A stretch of DNA of 64,000 nucleotides from the NCBI GenBank assembly GCA_016839055.1, contig JAEKNX010000002.1, forward strand, positions 441,451 through 505,450. Direction: 5' to 3'. The position numbers and the translations under genes were made by a program. Below the pieces are notes generated by a model. The model made no database searches, had not been told where the DNA came from, and worked only from the letters and a program-made list of their open reading frames with translations. Source of the DNA: Spirochaetales bacterium (GTDB taxonomy: Bacteria; Spirochaetota; Spirochaetia; UBA9216). This document shows positions 8,071-16,894 of this stretch, piece by piece (position 1 is the stretch's first letter; each line of letters opens with the position of its first letter).

Positions 8071-9014
8071 AAAATCTTAAGACGGGAAGTAATCTGGAAA
8101 AGGTCTTTGAAAGCGGTAACTTTGCCGTAACCGCCGAGCTTGGCCCGCCAAAGAGCATAGATGCCGAAATTATCCGGAAAAAAGCAGGCTATCTGAGAGG
8201 CTACGTTGATGCCGTTAACATCACGGACAACCAGACTGCCATAGTAAGGATGTCTTCCATCGCGGCCGGCTTGCTGGCTATTAAGGAGGGGCTTGAACCC
8301 ATCATCCAGATAACATGCAGGGACAGAAACAGGATAGCCATTCAGAGTGATGTGCTGGGGGCTTCCGCCCTGGGAATTAAAAATATCTTGGCCTTGAGCG
8401 GAGATCACCAGAAGTTTGGAAACCATCCCGGAACGAAGAATGTATTTGATATTGATTCAATTCAGCTCATTGGAATTCTGTCGGAGATGAGGGACAAGAA
8501 GATATTTCAGAACGGGGAGGAAATTAAAAACAGCAAAAATGCGCCGCCGGCCGCCCCTGAAATATATATAGGCGGAGCGGCCAATCCCTTCGGAGATCCT
8601 CTGGAGTTCCGACCCGTCCGTCTGGCAAAAAAAATAAATGCCGGCGCAGATTTTATCCAGACCCAGTGTATCTACGATATGGAAAGGTTCAGCCTGTGGA
8701 TGGAAAAGATAAGGGAACGCGGGCTTCATACAAAGATAAAAATCATGGCTGGGGTGACCCCGCTTAAATCTGCCGGTATGGCCCGCTATATGAGGGACAG
8801 TGTCGCAGGGCTTACGATCCCGGATTATTATATCGAGCGGTTGTCCAAGGCTGAGGATCCTGTATCCGAAGGCCTGGCAATTTGTGTGGAACAGATTCTG
8901 GAGCTGAAAAAAATTGAAGGGCTATCCGGCATTCATATTATGGCTATTGAGTGGGAAAGGAAGGTGCCTGAAATAGTGGACGCCGCCGGCCTGTACCCGC
9001 GACCGGAGGTGTAG
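8067..9014 (+). CDS. metF: Methylenetetrahydrofolate reductase
   Basis: Reduces 5,10-methylene-THF to 5-methyl-THF with FAD, or the reverse. It has 315 residues, a normal length for the acetogen-type MetF. The TIM-barrel landmarks include AELGPPKS at the N-terminus, VNITDNQ, QITCRDRNR and the flavin-binding LALSGDH. They continue with DFIQTQCIYD in the C-terminal half and a GVTPL strand. I took the ATG at 8067 (ATGA overlap with metV) over the longer frame start at 8010, which would add residues unlike the family. In this operon the electrons most likely come through MetV and the Hdr subunits rather than directly from NADH. A role in methionine biosynthesis alone would not need such partners. 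Confidence 0.93.
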   Translation: MKNLKTGSNLEKVFESGNFAVTAELGPPKSIDAEIIRKKAGYLRGYVDAVNITDNQTAIVRMSSIAAGLLAIKEGLEPIIQITCRDRNRIAIQSDVLGASALGIKNILALSGDHQKFGNHPGTKNVFDIDSIQLIGILSEMRDKKIFQNGEEIKNSKNAPPAAPEIYIGGAANPFGDPLEFRPVRLAKKINAGADFIQTQCIYDMERFSLWMEKIRERGLHTKIKIMAGVTPLKSAGMARYMRDSVAGLTIPDYYIERLSKAEDPVSEGLAICVEQILELKKIEGLSGIHIMAIEWERKVPEIVDAAGLYPRPEV

Positions 9015-9016
9015 AG

Positions 9017-9508
9017 ATGGAAGAGATAATAATCGAAAAGCTTGACCATAACTTTAAATACCTGCTTGCCCAGAGGCCCGGGGCGGAAAATATAAAGAAG
9101 TGTTACGCCTGCGGAACCTGTACCTCGGCCTGTCCGGTTTTTCAGGTTGAAAATGAATACAGCCCCCGGCGTATTATCAGGATGATCCTCATGGGAATGA
9201 AGGAGGAGGTTCTGAAATCGAAACTGATCTGGCTCTGTGCAAGATGTTATACCTGCTCGTTCAACTGTCCTCAGGGAGTGGATTTTTCAAACATAATGGC
9301 TGTACTCAGGGAACTATCGGTAGAGGCGGGCTACGTGGGGCCGGAAACACCGGAAAAAATTGATTTGATTACTACGCTTATTCATGAGGCTCGCAAGGAT
9401 TGTATAAACTTGATTTTAGACGGGAAGAAGGAGCAGAACGGCAGCATTTCAAGAAAAATTGAGGATGGATTATCCCGGATAATGGAGGGCGGCGGCAATG
9501 GCAGTTAA
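9017..9508 (+). CDS. hdrC: HdrC-like two-[4Fe-4S] ferredoxin subunit
   Basis: A 163-residue protein with two CxxCxxCxxxCP-type motifs, CYACGTCTSACP (about 29-40) and CARCYTCSFNCP (about 74-85), separated by the 'SPRRIIRMILMG' helix typical of HdrC. It would wire the HdrA flavins to a partner. In methanogens HdrC hands electrons to HdrB, but no HdrB is encoded here, so MetFV is the likely destination. A strong GGAGG lies before the ATG. The gap to metF is two bases and the overlap with the next gene is 11 bases. Confidence 0.88.
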   Translation: MEEIIIEKLDHNFKYLLAQRPGAENIKKCYACGTCTSACPVFQVENEYSPRRIIRMILMGMKEEVLKSKLIWLCARCYTCSFNCPQGVDFSNIMAVLRELSVEAGYVGPETPEKIDLITTLIHEARKDCINLILDGKKEQNGSISRKIEDGLSRIMEGGGNGS

Positions 9509-10373
9509 GGCTAGGCCGAGTGGTTCGGTAATGGTTGTAGGGGCTGGAATTGCCGGAATACAATCCGCTCTTGATCTGGCAAACAGCGGTTTTAAAGTCT
9601 ATCTGGTAGAACACTCTCCATCCATAGGCGGGACCATGACCCAGCTGGATAAAACATTTCCCACTAATGACTGTGCCATGTGTATCGTCTCTCCAAAGCT
9701 TGTTGAATGCAGCAGACATCATAATATAGAAGTCCTTACCTATTCAGATGTAAAGGAAGTTTCCGGAGAGGCGGGAAATTTTTCAATTACTGTTAATAAG
9801 AAAGCCCGCTCAATAGATCCTGATAAATGTACCGGCTGCGGTACCTGTATGATGACCTGCCCGGTTACCAACAGACTGCAGATACAGGAGATATTTGAAG
9901 AAGATGCTATCGAAGAAATCGAGGAAACCGAAAGGATAATCAATCAGTATGGGGGGAAGCGGCAGTCTCTTATAACAATCCTACAGGATGTAAATGAAAA
10001 ATTCGGTTATCTTCCCGAAGGTGCCCTGCGAAGTATAAGTACGCATCTGGAACTGCCCCTTGCAGAAGTTTACGGCACCGTCTGTTTTTATAAGGCCTTC
10101 AGCCTCGAGCCGGTAGGAAAACATCTGATCAAGGTGTGCATGGGGACGGCATGTCATGTCCGGGGTGCCGGAAGAATACTGGAGGAGCTCGAGAGATATT
10201 TAGGCATACCGAGCGGACAGACTACCGAAGACCGGCTGTTTACCCTGGATACCGTGAATTGCCTCGGCGCCTGTGCCCTGGGGCCCATTGTCTCTGTGGA
10301 TGGTGATTTTCATGGGAATATGTCCCTTTTGAGAACAGCAAAGCTGGTGGATGAATACGCAAAGAGGAAGTGA
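9498..10373 (+). CDS. Fusion of an HdrA N-terminal flavin segment to a NuoE-type [2Fe-2S] subunit
   Basis: A 291-residue chimera. Residues 1-125 are the N-terminal part of HdrA. They have the FAD fingerprint VVGAGIAG, GGTMTQLDKTFPTNDCAMC, the SPKLVECSRHHNI segment and one [4Fe-4S] motif CTGCGTCMMTCP. Residues about 140-291 are a thioredoxin-fold NuoE/HydC-type domain with cluster cysteines C214, C219, C255 and C259. The HdrA part stops exactly where normal HdrA would continue into its second [4Fe-4S] motif, and that missing continuation is found in the protein at 12250. The frame is intact and overlaps both neighbours, so this looks like a real split/fusion rather than a broken gene. NuoE would pass electrons from NuoF to the Hdr flavin. 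Confidence 0.85.
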   Translation: MAVKARPSGSVMVVGAGIAGIQSALDLANSGFKVYLVEHSPSIGGTMTQLDKTFPTNDCAMCIVSPKLVECSRHHNIEVLTYSDVKEVSGEAGNFSITVNKKARSIDPDKCTGCGTCMMTCPVTNRLQIQEIFEEDAIEEIEETERIINQYGGKRQSLITILQDVNEKFGYLPEGALRSISTHLELPLAEVYGTVCFYKAFSLEPVGKHLIKVCMGTACHVRGAGRILEELERYLGIPSGQTTEDRLFTLDTVNCLGACALGPIVSVDGDFHGNMSLLRTAKLVDEYAKRK

Positions 10374-12253
10374 TGGAGAAATTTAAAACTACTGCGGATT
10401 TGGAAACTTTCAGAAGAAAAATAACCTCTGTAAGGCCGGCTCCGAAAATAAGTATTACCATTTCAGTTAATTCTTCCTGTTGTATTCTCCGGGGAAGCAA
10501 GACCGTTGCCGCGGCTTTTAAGGATGAACTTGAGTCACAGGGACTAAATGGCAAGATCGAGGTTCTTCATACCGGCTGTCTGGGGTTCTGTGAAATAGAG
10601 CCCGTTGTAATTATTCAGCCCGCGAATATTCTCTATGGGAAGGTGTCCCGGAAGGATGTCAAAGAGATTGTAGCCCGGACAGTTAAAAATGGCGAGGTCC
10701 TCGAAAGGCTCCTGTATAAAGACCCTGTTTCCGGCGAGAAGATCCGGGGAAAGGGGAATATCCCTTTTTATCAAAAACAGATGCGCCATATTCTCGGCAG
10801 AAATGAAGTAATTGATCCCAGAAGTATAGATGACTATATAAAGGCCGGCGGGTATTCGGCACTGACCCGGACCCTTGATGGAATTGCCCCTACAGAACTG
10901 GTTAATATGATAAAGGAATCCGGTTTAAGGGGCCGTGGCGGCGGCGGTTTTCCTGTAGGTCTAAAGTGGATATCCTGCAGGGATGCACCCTGTGATGACG
11001 GTATAAGGTATGTTATCTGTAATGCTGATGAAGGGGACCCCGGAGCCTATATGGACAGATCCATACTGGAGGGGAATCCTCATTCGGTTATAGAAGGGAT
11101 GATTATCGCCTCCTTTGGAATTGGAGCCGGAGAGGGATGGGTCTATGTAAGAGCCGAGTATCCTCTGGCTGTGGAGCACCTTAATATTGCCCTCTCCCAG
11201 GCGCTGAATTACGGACTGCTGGGAGAAAATATCCTTGGAAGCGGTCATTCCTTTTCAATCAATGTTGCCAGGGGTGCGGGAGCCTTTGTCTGCGGAGAAT
11301 CTACCGCTCTCATGGCCTCTCTTGAAGGAAAGGTGGGGAGGCCCAGATCAAAATATGTTCATACCGTAGAAAAGGGTCTCTTTGATCGTCCCAGTTCCCT
11401 GAATAATGTGGAAACCTTTGCAAATGTATCACTCATCCTTGAAAAAGGGGTGGAAGGTTACCGCGAAATTGGGACTGAAGGCAGTAAAGGGACTAAAATC
11501 TTCTCTCTGGTAGGGAAGATCAATAACACCGGCCTCGTGGAAGTGCCTATGGGAATAACCTTAAGGGAGATAATCTACGACATTGGAGGGGGGATACCCG
11601 GCGGCAAGCGCTTCAAGGCTGTACAGACCGGAGGACCGTCGGGAGGATGCATTCCCGAAAGGCTTCTTGATCTCAGCGTGGATTTTGATGCATTAAAAGA
11701 AGCCGGCTCCATTATGGGATCCGGCGGAATGATTGTAATGGACGAGGATACCTGTATGGTGGATGTGGCCCGTTACTTCATGAATTTTTTAAAAGGTGAA
11801 TCCTGCGGCAAGTGCGTTCCCTGCAGGGAGGGAACCAGAAGAATGTCGGAGATTCTGGAGAGAATCTGCTTAGGCGGAGGAGAGATGGAAGATTTGGAGG
11901 TTCTGGAAGATGTCTGCGAATATCTCCCGGACACGGCATTATGCGCCCTTGGGGCAACCGCCGCTAACCCTGTCTTAAGTACGTTGAAATATTTCAGAAA
12001 TGAATATACTGAGCATATCAAACAGAAATTCTGCCGGGCTGGGGTTTGTAAAACTCTCTTCAGGTATGAGATAGATAAAGACCTATGTACCGGCTGTACT
12101 TTATGCAGCATGCAGTGTCCGGTAAACGCAATATCCGGCGAGAGGAAAAAGGCCCACATTATTTCTGCCGATGTTTGTTCCCGCTGCGGTATCTGTTATG
12201 AGTCCTGCCGGTTTGGTGCCGTCAAAATAATTCAGACAGGGGCGGCTGTATGA
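10373..12253 (+). CDS. nuoF: NuoF/HydB-type NADH-oxidising FMN subunit
   Basis: Binds NADH and FMN and feeds electrons into iron-sulfur clusters. It has about 626 residues. The N-terminal thioredoxin-like [2Fe-2S] domain (to about 120) has cysteines in SCCILRG and TGCLGFC. The FMN/NADH core has GLRGRGGGGFPVG and NADEGDPGAYMDR. The [4Fe-4S] motif is ESCGKCVPCREGT, with its fourth Cys about 40 residues later. Two C-terminal ferredoxin motifs (CTGCTLCSMQCP and CSRCGICYESC) complete it. This is the architecture of HydB in bifurcating hydrogenases and of NAD-dependent formate dehydrogenases, not of the shorter Complex I NuoF. The ATG at 10373 (TGATG with the preceding stop, GAGG upstream) is preferred over the GTG three bases earlier. 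Confidence 0.93.
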   Translation: MEKFKTTADLETFRRKITSVRPAPKISITISVNSSCCILRGSKTVAAAFKDELESQGLNGKIEVLHTGCLGFCEIEPVVIIQPANILYGKVSRKDVKEIVARTVKNGEVLERLLYKDPVSGEKIRGKGNIPFYQKQMRHILGRNEVIDPRSIDDYIKAGGYSALTRTLDGIAPTELVNMIKESGLRGRGGGGFPVGLKWISCRDAPCDDGIRYVICNADEGDPGAYMDRSILEGNPHSVIEGMIIASFGIGAGEGWVYVRAEYPLAVEHLNIALSQALNYGLLGENILGSGHSFSINVARGAGAFVCGESTALMASLEGKVGRPRSKYVHTVEKGLFDRPSSLNNVETFANVSLILEKGVEGYREIGTEGSKGTKIFSLVGKINNTGLVEVPMGITLREIIYDIGGGIPGGKRFKAVQTGGPSGGCIPERLLDLSVDFDALKEAGSIMGSGGMIVMDEDTCMVDVARYFMNFLKGESCGKCVPCREGTRRMSEILERICLGGGEMEDLEVLEDVCEYLPDTALCALGATAANPVLSTLKYFRNEYTEHIKQKFCRAGVCKTLFRYEIDKDLCTGCTLCSMQCPVNAISGERKKAHIISADVCSRCGICYESCRFGAVKIIQTGAAV

Positions 12254-15200
12254 CTCTTTCCGAAAACAGCGGTGAGATGCTGAATATAACCATCAATGGA
12301 AGCCCTGTTAAGGCTGAGGCCGGAAAAACGATTCTCGAAGTAGCGAAGGATATCGGTGTCGATATTCCGACCCTCTGTTATAACCCCATGCTCGAGGCTT
12401 ACGGCGGGTGCCGCCTTTGTGTTGTAGAGGCGGATTTAGGAAGAAGAAAGAAAATTGTTACCTCATGCAATTATGAAATATGGGAGGGATTGAAGGTAGA
12501 AACTGATTCACAAAGGGTCCGTCGCAGCAGGAGGATGACAATTGAGCTTCTGCTTGCAAGGTGTCCTGAGGTTGAGTTTATTAAAGACCTTGCATTAAAA
12601 TACGGAGTTCATGATCCCAGGTTCCCCTTGGATCATGATGACTGCCTTCTCTGCGGCCTCTGTGTTCGAATCTGTAATGAGAGAATGGGAGTTGGAGCGG
12701 CAAGCCTTGTCGGCCGGGGAGCAGAAGCGAAGATGGATACTCCCTATCATATAGACAGCGAAGTCTGTATTACCTGCGGGGCCTGTGTCTCGATTTGTCC
12801 CGCCCAGACGCCGAGGCTGAAGAAGATCTCCGGCAGGGAACCGATCATGCAGGAGTCGGAATTTGAGCTGGGATTGAAAGCCCGGCCCAATATATACATC
12901 CCCTTTGCTCAGGCCCTTCCAAATATCCCGGTTATTGACAGAGATAACTGTGTCCATTTTTACAATGATGCCTGTAGGGCCTGTCAGGATGCATGTCCTG
13001 CCGGAGCCATCGATTACACCCAGCAGGATGAACTGATAGATTTGAAGGTGGGGGCTGTAATTCTTGCTCCAGGTTTCTGCGCCTACGATGCCGACCAAAA
13101 GCCGGAAATGGGACTTGTTAAATATCCAAATGTCATAAGCAGCCTTCAGTTTGAAAGGATACTTTCGGCCAGCGGCCCCTTCCTGGGGAAGGTTGTAAGA
13201 CCTTCGGATAAAAGAAAGCCCGACAGGATAGCCTTCATTCAGTGTATCGGCTCCAGAGAAAGGGAAAATAATTTCTGCTCATCCGTATGCTGCATGTATG
13301 CTATCAAGGAGGCGATTATCGCCCGTGAACATGAGGCGAGTATTACCTGTAGCATATTTTTTATGGACATCCGTGCTCATGGAAAAGGCTTTGATCTGTA
13401 TTATGAACGCGCTAGGGAACTGGGAATAGAGTTTGTCCGCAGCCGGCCTTTTCGTGTGGAAGAGGAGCGGGACAGTCGGAATTTGACATTAACTTATGAG
13501 GGAGAGGACGGAGGATATAATTCGAGAGAGTTTGATATGCTTGTTCTTTCAACGGGACTTCAGCCGCCGAAGACTTCCGGGGAAATCGCGGCCAAGTTCG
13601 GCATAGAAACAGATTGCCGGGGTTTTGCCCTAACCCGTCCTTTCGAGCCTGTGTCGACAACCAGGGACGGAATCTATGTCTGCGGGCCTTTTTCGGAGCC
13701 AAAGGATATCCCCGAAACGGTAGTTGAGGCATCCAGCGCCGCCTCCTGCGCTATGGTGGCGCTGTCCGAATCCAGGGGGGAGGACGTAACTATCTTCGAG
13801 CTTCCTCCTGAAAGGGATATAACAGGAGAACCCCCGAGGATAGGGATATTCGTATGTCACTGCGGAAAAAATATCGGTGGTGTGGTGGATGTTCCATCGG
13901 TAAGCAATTACGCGGCAGGTCTTCCTAATGTGGTCTATGCGGAAGATAATCTTTATACCTGCTCCTCGGACACTCAGGCAAAAATCAAGGATAAGATAAA
14001 AGAACACGGACTTAACAGGGTCATAGTCGCCTCCTGTTCTCCGCGGACTCATGAACCTCTTTTTCAGGAAACCCTCAGGGAGGCCGGGCTTAATCCTCAT
14101 CTTTTTGAAATGGCGAATATCAGAGACCAATGTTCCTGGGTGCATATGCATGAAAAAGTCCTGGCCACCGAAAAAGCGAAGGATCTTGTCAGGATGGCGG
14201 CAGCTAAAGTCAGGCTGAGTCAGCCGGTCACTTCCATTCGGCTTCCGGTTAACAAAAGGGCCTTGATTATCGGCGGAGGAATAGCGGGGCTGACCAGTGC
14301 TGTTTCCATAGCCGGTCAGGGTTTTGAGACTGTCCTCGTTGAAAAAAGCGCCGGTCTTGGAGGGAATGCCCGTGAATTAACAACTGATCTTTATGGAAAT
14401 GATGTTGCCTCTCATCTGGATGCCCTGATTAAAGAGGCAGAAAGAAATGACCTGATACAAATCATGATTAATTCGGAAATAGAACATGTTGACGGTTTTA
14501 TCGGCAATTTCAATACCAGAATAAAGACTGCCGGTAAAAATGATTATACCGAAATAGAACATGGGGTCGCACTTATCGCCACAGGAGCAGTCGCGAGTGT
14601 GCCCGGAGAGTATCTTTACGGCAGAAATCGGAATGTGAAAACAATTTTAGAGCTTTCCGGGGAGATCGACCGGGAAGATTTTATAGTTCCGGAAACCGCT
14701 GTGTTCATTCAGTGTGTGGGTTCCAGAGAAGATGCTAATATGTACTGCAGCCGGGTCTGCTGCAGGGCATCTATAAGAAATGCCCTTAAGCTGAAGGAGA
14801 AAGAGGAGAAGACAAATATTTTTATTCTGTATCGGGATATCCGGACCTACGGTTTCAGTGAGGAATATTACACTCTTGCCAGGGAGCGGGGCATTAACTT
14901 CATCCGGTATGATCTCGAGAACAAGCCGGAAGTCTCTGCCAACGGGTCCGGAGTTTCTGTAAAGATCTATGACAGTATTCTGAAAACAGGGCTTAATATT
15001 AAAGCGGATCTTCTCGTCCTGGCATCAAGAATTGCACCCAACCCGGATAATGATGAGCTCTCGAAATATTTCAAAGTGCCCCTTTCGAGTGAAAAGTTTT
15101 TTCTTGAATCTCATGTTAAACTTAAACCTGTCGATTTCGCGACAGACGGAGTTTTCGTCTGCGGCCTTGCCCACTATCCTAAAAACATCAGGGAGTCCAT

Positions 15201-15492
15201 TTCTCAGGCCATGGCGGCCGGAAGCAGAGCCGTGACGGTCCTGAGCCGGGATACTATCGACGCCGCCGGAAAGGTTGCGGTTGTTAGGGAAAACAGATGC
15301 AGCGGCTGCGGTGCCTGCGTTCAGGTCTGCGCGTACAATGCCGTAAGCCTTGATGAAGAGCGGCAGCTGGTGACGGTAAATGAGGCCTTGTGTAAAGGCT
15401 GCGGAGCCTGCGCGGCTAGCTGCCGGGGAGGGGCAATCTCGCTGCGGGGATTTACCGACGAACAGATTCTTACAATGCTGAAAAATTTTTAA
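12250..15492 (+). CDS. NuoG N-terminus fused to an HdrA C-terminal segment and a full HdrA
   Basis: A 1080-residue multidomain electron carrier. Residues 1-215 match the N-terminus of NuoG/HydA. They have a [2Fe-2S] ferredoxin (C43, C54, C57, C73) and two [4Fe-4S] motifs, CLLCGLCVRIC and CITCGACVSICP. Residues about 230-510 are the second half of an HdrA, with [4Fe-4S] motif CRACQDACP, GAVILAPGF, FIQCIGSRE and FCSSVCC. From about 530 a full HdrA follows. It has the N-terminal VCHCGKNIGG domain, NRVIVASCSPRTHEP, FAD motif GGGIAG (about 676), FIQCVGSRE with CSRVCC, and two C-terminal ferredoxin motifs (CSGCGACVQVC, CKGCGACAASC). The middle segment has no FAD fingerprint of its own; that part sits in the HdrA-NuoE protein at 9498. 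This fusion is probably the core linking the NADH modules to the flavin site. Confidence 0.88.
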   Translation: MTLSENSGEMLNITINGSPVKAEAGKTILEVAKDIGVDIPTLCYNPMLEAYGGCRLCVVEADLGRRKKIVTSCNYEIWEGLKVETDSQRVRRSRRMTIELLLARCPEVEFIKDLALKYGVHDPRFPLDHDDCLLCGLCVRICNERMGVGAASLVGRGAEAKMDTPYHIDSEVCITCGACVSICPAQTPRLKKISGREPIMQESEFELGLKARPNIYIPFAQALPNIPVIDRDNCVHFYNDACRACQDACPAGAIDYTQQDELIDLKVGAVILAPGFCAYDADQKPEMGLVKYPNVISSLQFERILSASGPFLGKVVRPSDKRKPDRIAFIQCIGSRERENNFCSSVCCMYAIKEAIIAREHEASITCSIFFMDIRAHGKGFDLYYERARELGIEFVRSRPFRVEEERDSRNLTLTYEGEDGGYNSREFDMLVLSTGLQPPKTSGEIAAKFGIETDCRGFALTRPFEPVSTTRDGIYVCGPFSEPKDIPETVVEASSAASCAMVALSESRGEDVTIFELPPERDITGEPPRIGIFVCHCGKNIGGVVDVPSVSNYAAGLPNVVYAEDNLYTCSSDTQAKIKDKIKEHGLNRVIVASCSPRTHEPLFQETLREAGLNPHLFEMANIRDQCSWVHMHEKVLATEKAKDLVRMAAAKVRLSQPVTSIRLPVNKRALIIGGGIAGLTSAVSIAGQGFETVLVEKSAGLGGNARELTTDLYGNDVASHLDALIKEAERNDLIQIMINSEIEHVDGFIGNFNTRIKTAGKNDYTEIEHGVALIATGAVASVPGEYLYGRNRNVKTILELSGEIDREDFIVPETAVFIQCVGSREDANMYCSRVCCRASIRNALKLKEKEEKTNIFILYRDIRTYGFSEEYYTLARERGINFIRYDLENKPEVSANGSGVSVKIYDSILKTGLNIKADLLVLASRIAPNPDNDELSKYFKVPLSSEKFFLESHVKLKPVDFATDGVFVCGLAHYPKNIRESISQAMAAGSRAVTVLSRDTIDAAGKVAVVRENRCSGCGACVQVCAYNAVSLDEERQLVTVNEALCKGCGACAASCRGGAISLRGFTDEQILTMLKNF

Positions 15493-15506
15493 ATGAGGTA
15501 ATGAGG

Positions 15507-15950
15507 ATGGATGGAAATAGTATGTGGGAACCCAAGATAGTGGCATTTCTCTGCAACTGGTGTTCCTATGCCGGGGCAGATCTGGCAGGAGTAAGCCGGA
15601 TTCAGTATGGACCTAATATCCGTATAATCCGGGTTCCCTGCTCCGGAAGGATAAATCCTCTCTACATTCTCAAAGCATTTCAGAACGGGGCCGATGGAGT
15701 TCTTGTTTCAGGATGTCATCCCGGTGACTGTCATTATATAAGCGGAAACCTTGTAGCACGCAGGAAATTTACGCTGCTGAAAAACTTTCTCGTATATACC
15801 GGCCTTGAACCGGAAAGAATTCAATTCTCCTGGGTCTCCGCGTCTGAAGGGCAGCGCTTTGCTGCTCTGATGGACAAGGTTATAGCGGATGTCAGAAAGA
15901 CGGGCCCTATGGAAAATCAAATAAAGGAACCACGGCTGGCCTATGATTGA
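15507..15950 (+). CDS. flxD: MvhD/FlxD-type [2Fe-2S] subunit (second copy)
   Basis: A canonical MvhD-family protein of about 147 residues with FLCNWCSYAGADLAG, RVPCSGR and GCHPGDCHY, the set of cysteines that hold its [2Fe-2S] cluster. In FlxABCD-HdrABC complexes FlxD bridges the NADH-oxidising Flx subunits to HdrA. I chose the ATG at 15507, with GAGG eight bases upstream; the ATG at 15501 is too close to that RBS. It follows the HdrA fusion gene after 14 bases and overlaps the next gene by eight bases. Its cysteine pattern differs from the first MvhD copy at 7010, so the two probably dock on different HdrA proteins. Confidence 0.9.
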   Translation: MDGNSMWEPKIVAFLCNWCSYAGADLAGVSRIQYGPNIRIIRVPCSGRINPLYILKAFQNGADGVLVSGCHPGDCHYISGNLVARRKFTLLKNFLVYTGLEPERIQFSWVSASEGQRFAALMDKVIADVRKTGPMENQIKEPRLAYD

Positions 15951-16890
15951 AGTTCAGAATCAGATGAGAATCCTAGCCTCTGATCTCATCAGGCAAAAGA
16001 GGGTAGATTTTATTATCGGGTATGAACAGGGGACCCTGGCCCATACAAGCAGACCCTGTATTATCGATGTAAGAACTTCCGGTCCTGAAGTGTCGGAGAA
16101 ACTTGTGTGGAACTCTTATTGCTCAAACAATCTTTCCGTATATCTTCAGAAATTTTTTGCGCCCCCTGTTCAGGGAAGAAAAAAGGATGCCGCCCCTCCG
16201 CTGCGGATTGGTTTGATTGTGAAGGGCTGCGATTTGAGATCCGTGTTAAACCTGATTAGGGAGAAGCAGGTGCCGCGGGAAAATCTAATTCTCATAGGCC
16301 TTCCCTGTACCGGAATGCTGGATAAAAAAAAGATGGAGATCAACAAGGATGAGTTGGATATTGAAAAAAATATTCAGGACAGCTGTCTTGAATGCAGGTT
16401 TTCAAATGTGAAGGGAGTGGATTTTGAAATTACCGGAAAAACCCGAGAAGTTCCCGGAGACTTGTATGAAGTTGTCAGATTATTTGAAGCCCGAACAAGG
16501 AAAGACAGGCTTGCGTATTTTGAAAAAGAGATCTCCAGATGTATCCGCTGCAATGCCTGTCGGCAGGCATGTCCATCCTGTTACTGCAGGGAGTGCTTCG
16601 CCGATCAGAAGGATATGAAATGGCTGGGGTCGGGAACAATGTCTGATACTATGATCTATCATTTAATCCGTATTTTTCATCAGGCCGGGAGATGTGCAGA
16701 ATGCGACGCCTGTTTCAGGGCATGTCCTGAAGAAATAGATCTCAGGACTTTTACCAGGAAGCTGGCTAAAGACGTTGAGGAGCTGTTCGGTTTTGTAACT
16801 GATTTCAACCGCGAATCAATACCTCCCCTGTCAACCTTCAGCAGCGGGGACAGTGACTCATTCATTACCGAACCTGAGGAGGGAGGATGA
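15943..16890 (+). CDS. flxC: FlxC-like [4Fe-4S] protein related to FrhB/FdhB
   Basis: A 315-residue iron-sulfur protein. The N-terminal ~160 residues resemble the F420-hydrogenase/dehydrogenase beta family, with VKGCDLRSVLNLI, IGLPCTG and DSCLECRFSN. The C-terminal part has two ferredoxin motifs, CIRCNACRQACP followed by SCYCRECF, and CAECDACFRACP. Together with the flanking MvhD-, AsrA- and AsrB-like genes it matches the Flx gene set of sulfate reducers, where its exact task is not settled. It overlaps flxD by eight bases. The name follows context and is less certain than the domain description. Confidence 0.75.
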   Translation: MIEVQNQMRILASDLIRQKRVDFIIGYEQGTLAHTSRPCIIDVRTSGPEVSEKLVWNSYCSNNLSVYLQKFFAPPVQGRKKDAAPPLRIGLIVKGCDLRSVLNLIREKQVPRENLILIGLPCTGMLDKKKMEINKDELDIEKNIQDSCLECRFSNVKGVDFEITGKTREVPGDLYEVVRLFEARTRKDRLAYFEKEISRCIRCNACRQACPSCYCRECFADQKDMKWLGSGTMSDTMIYHLIRIFHQAGRCAECDACFRACPEEIDLRTFTRKLAKDVEELFGFVTDFNRESIPPLSTFSSGDSDSFITEPEEGG

Positions 16891-16894
16891 GATA

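Noticed and set aside
9498-10373. HdrA-NuoE gene as a truncated pseudogene
   Set aside because: The frame is intact, overlaps both neighbours, and the missing HdrA part is found in the protein at 12250.
13630-14151. 173-codon minus-strand ORF inside the NuoG-HdrA gene (and others like it in the operon)
   Set aside because: It is a shadow of the real gene, with no RBS or recognisable protein pattern.
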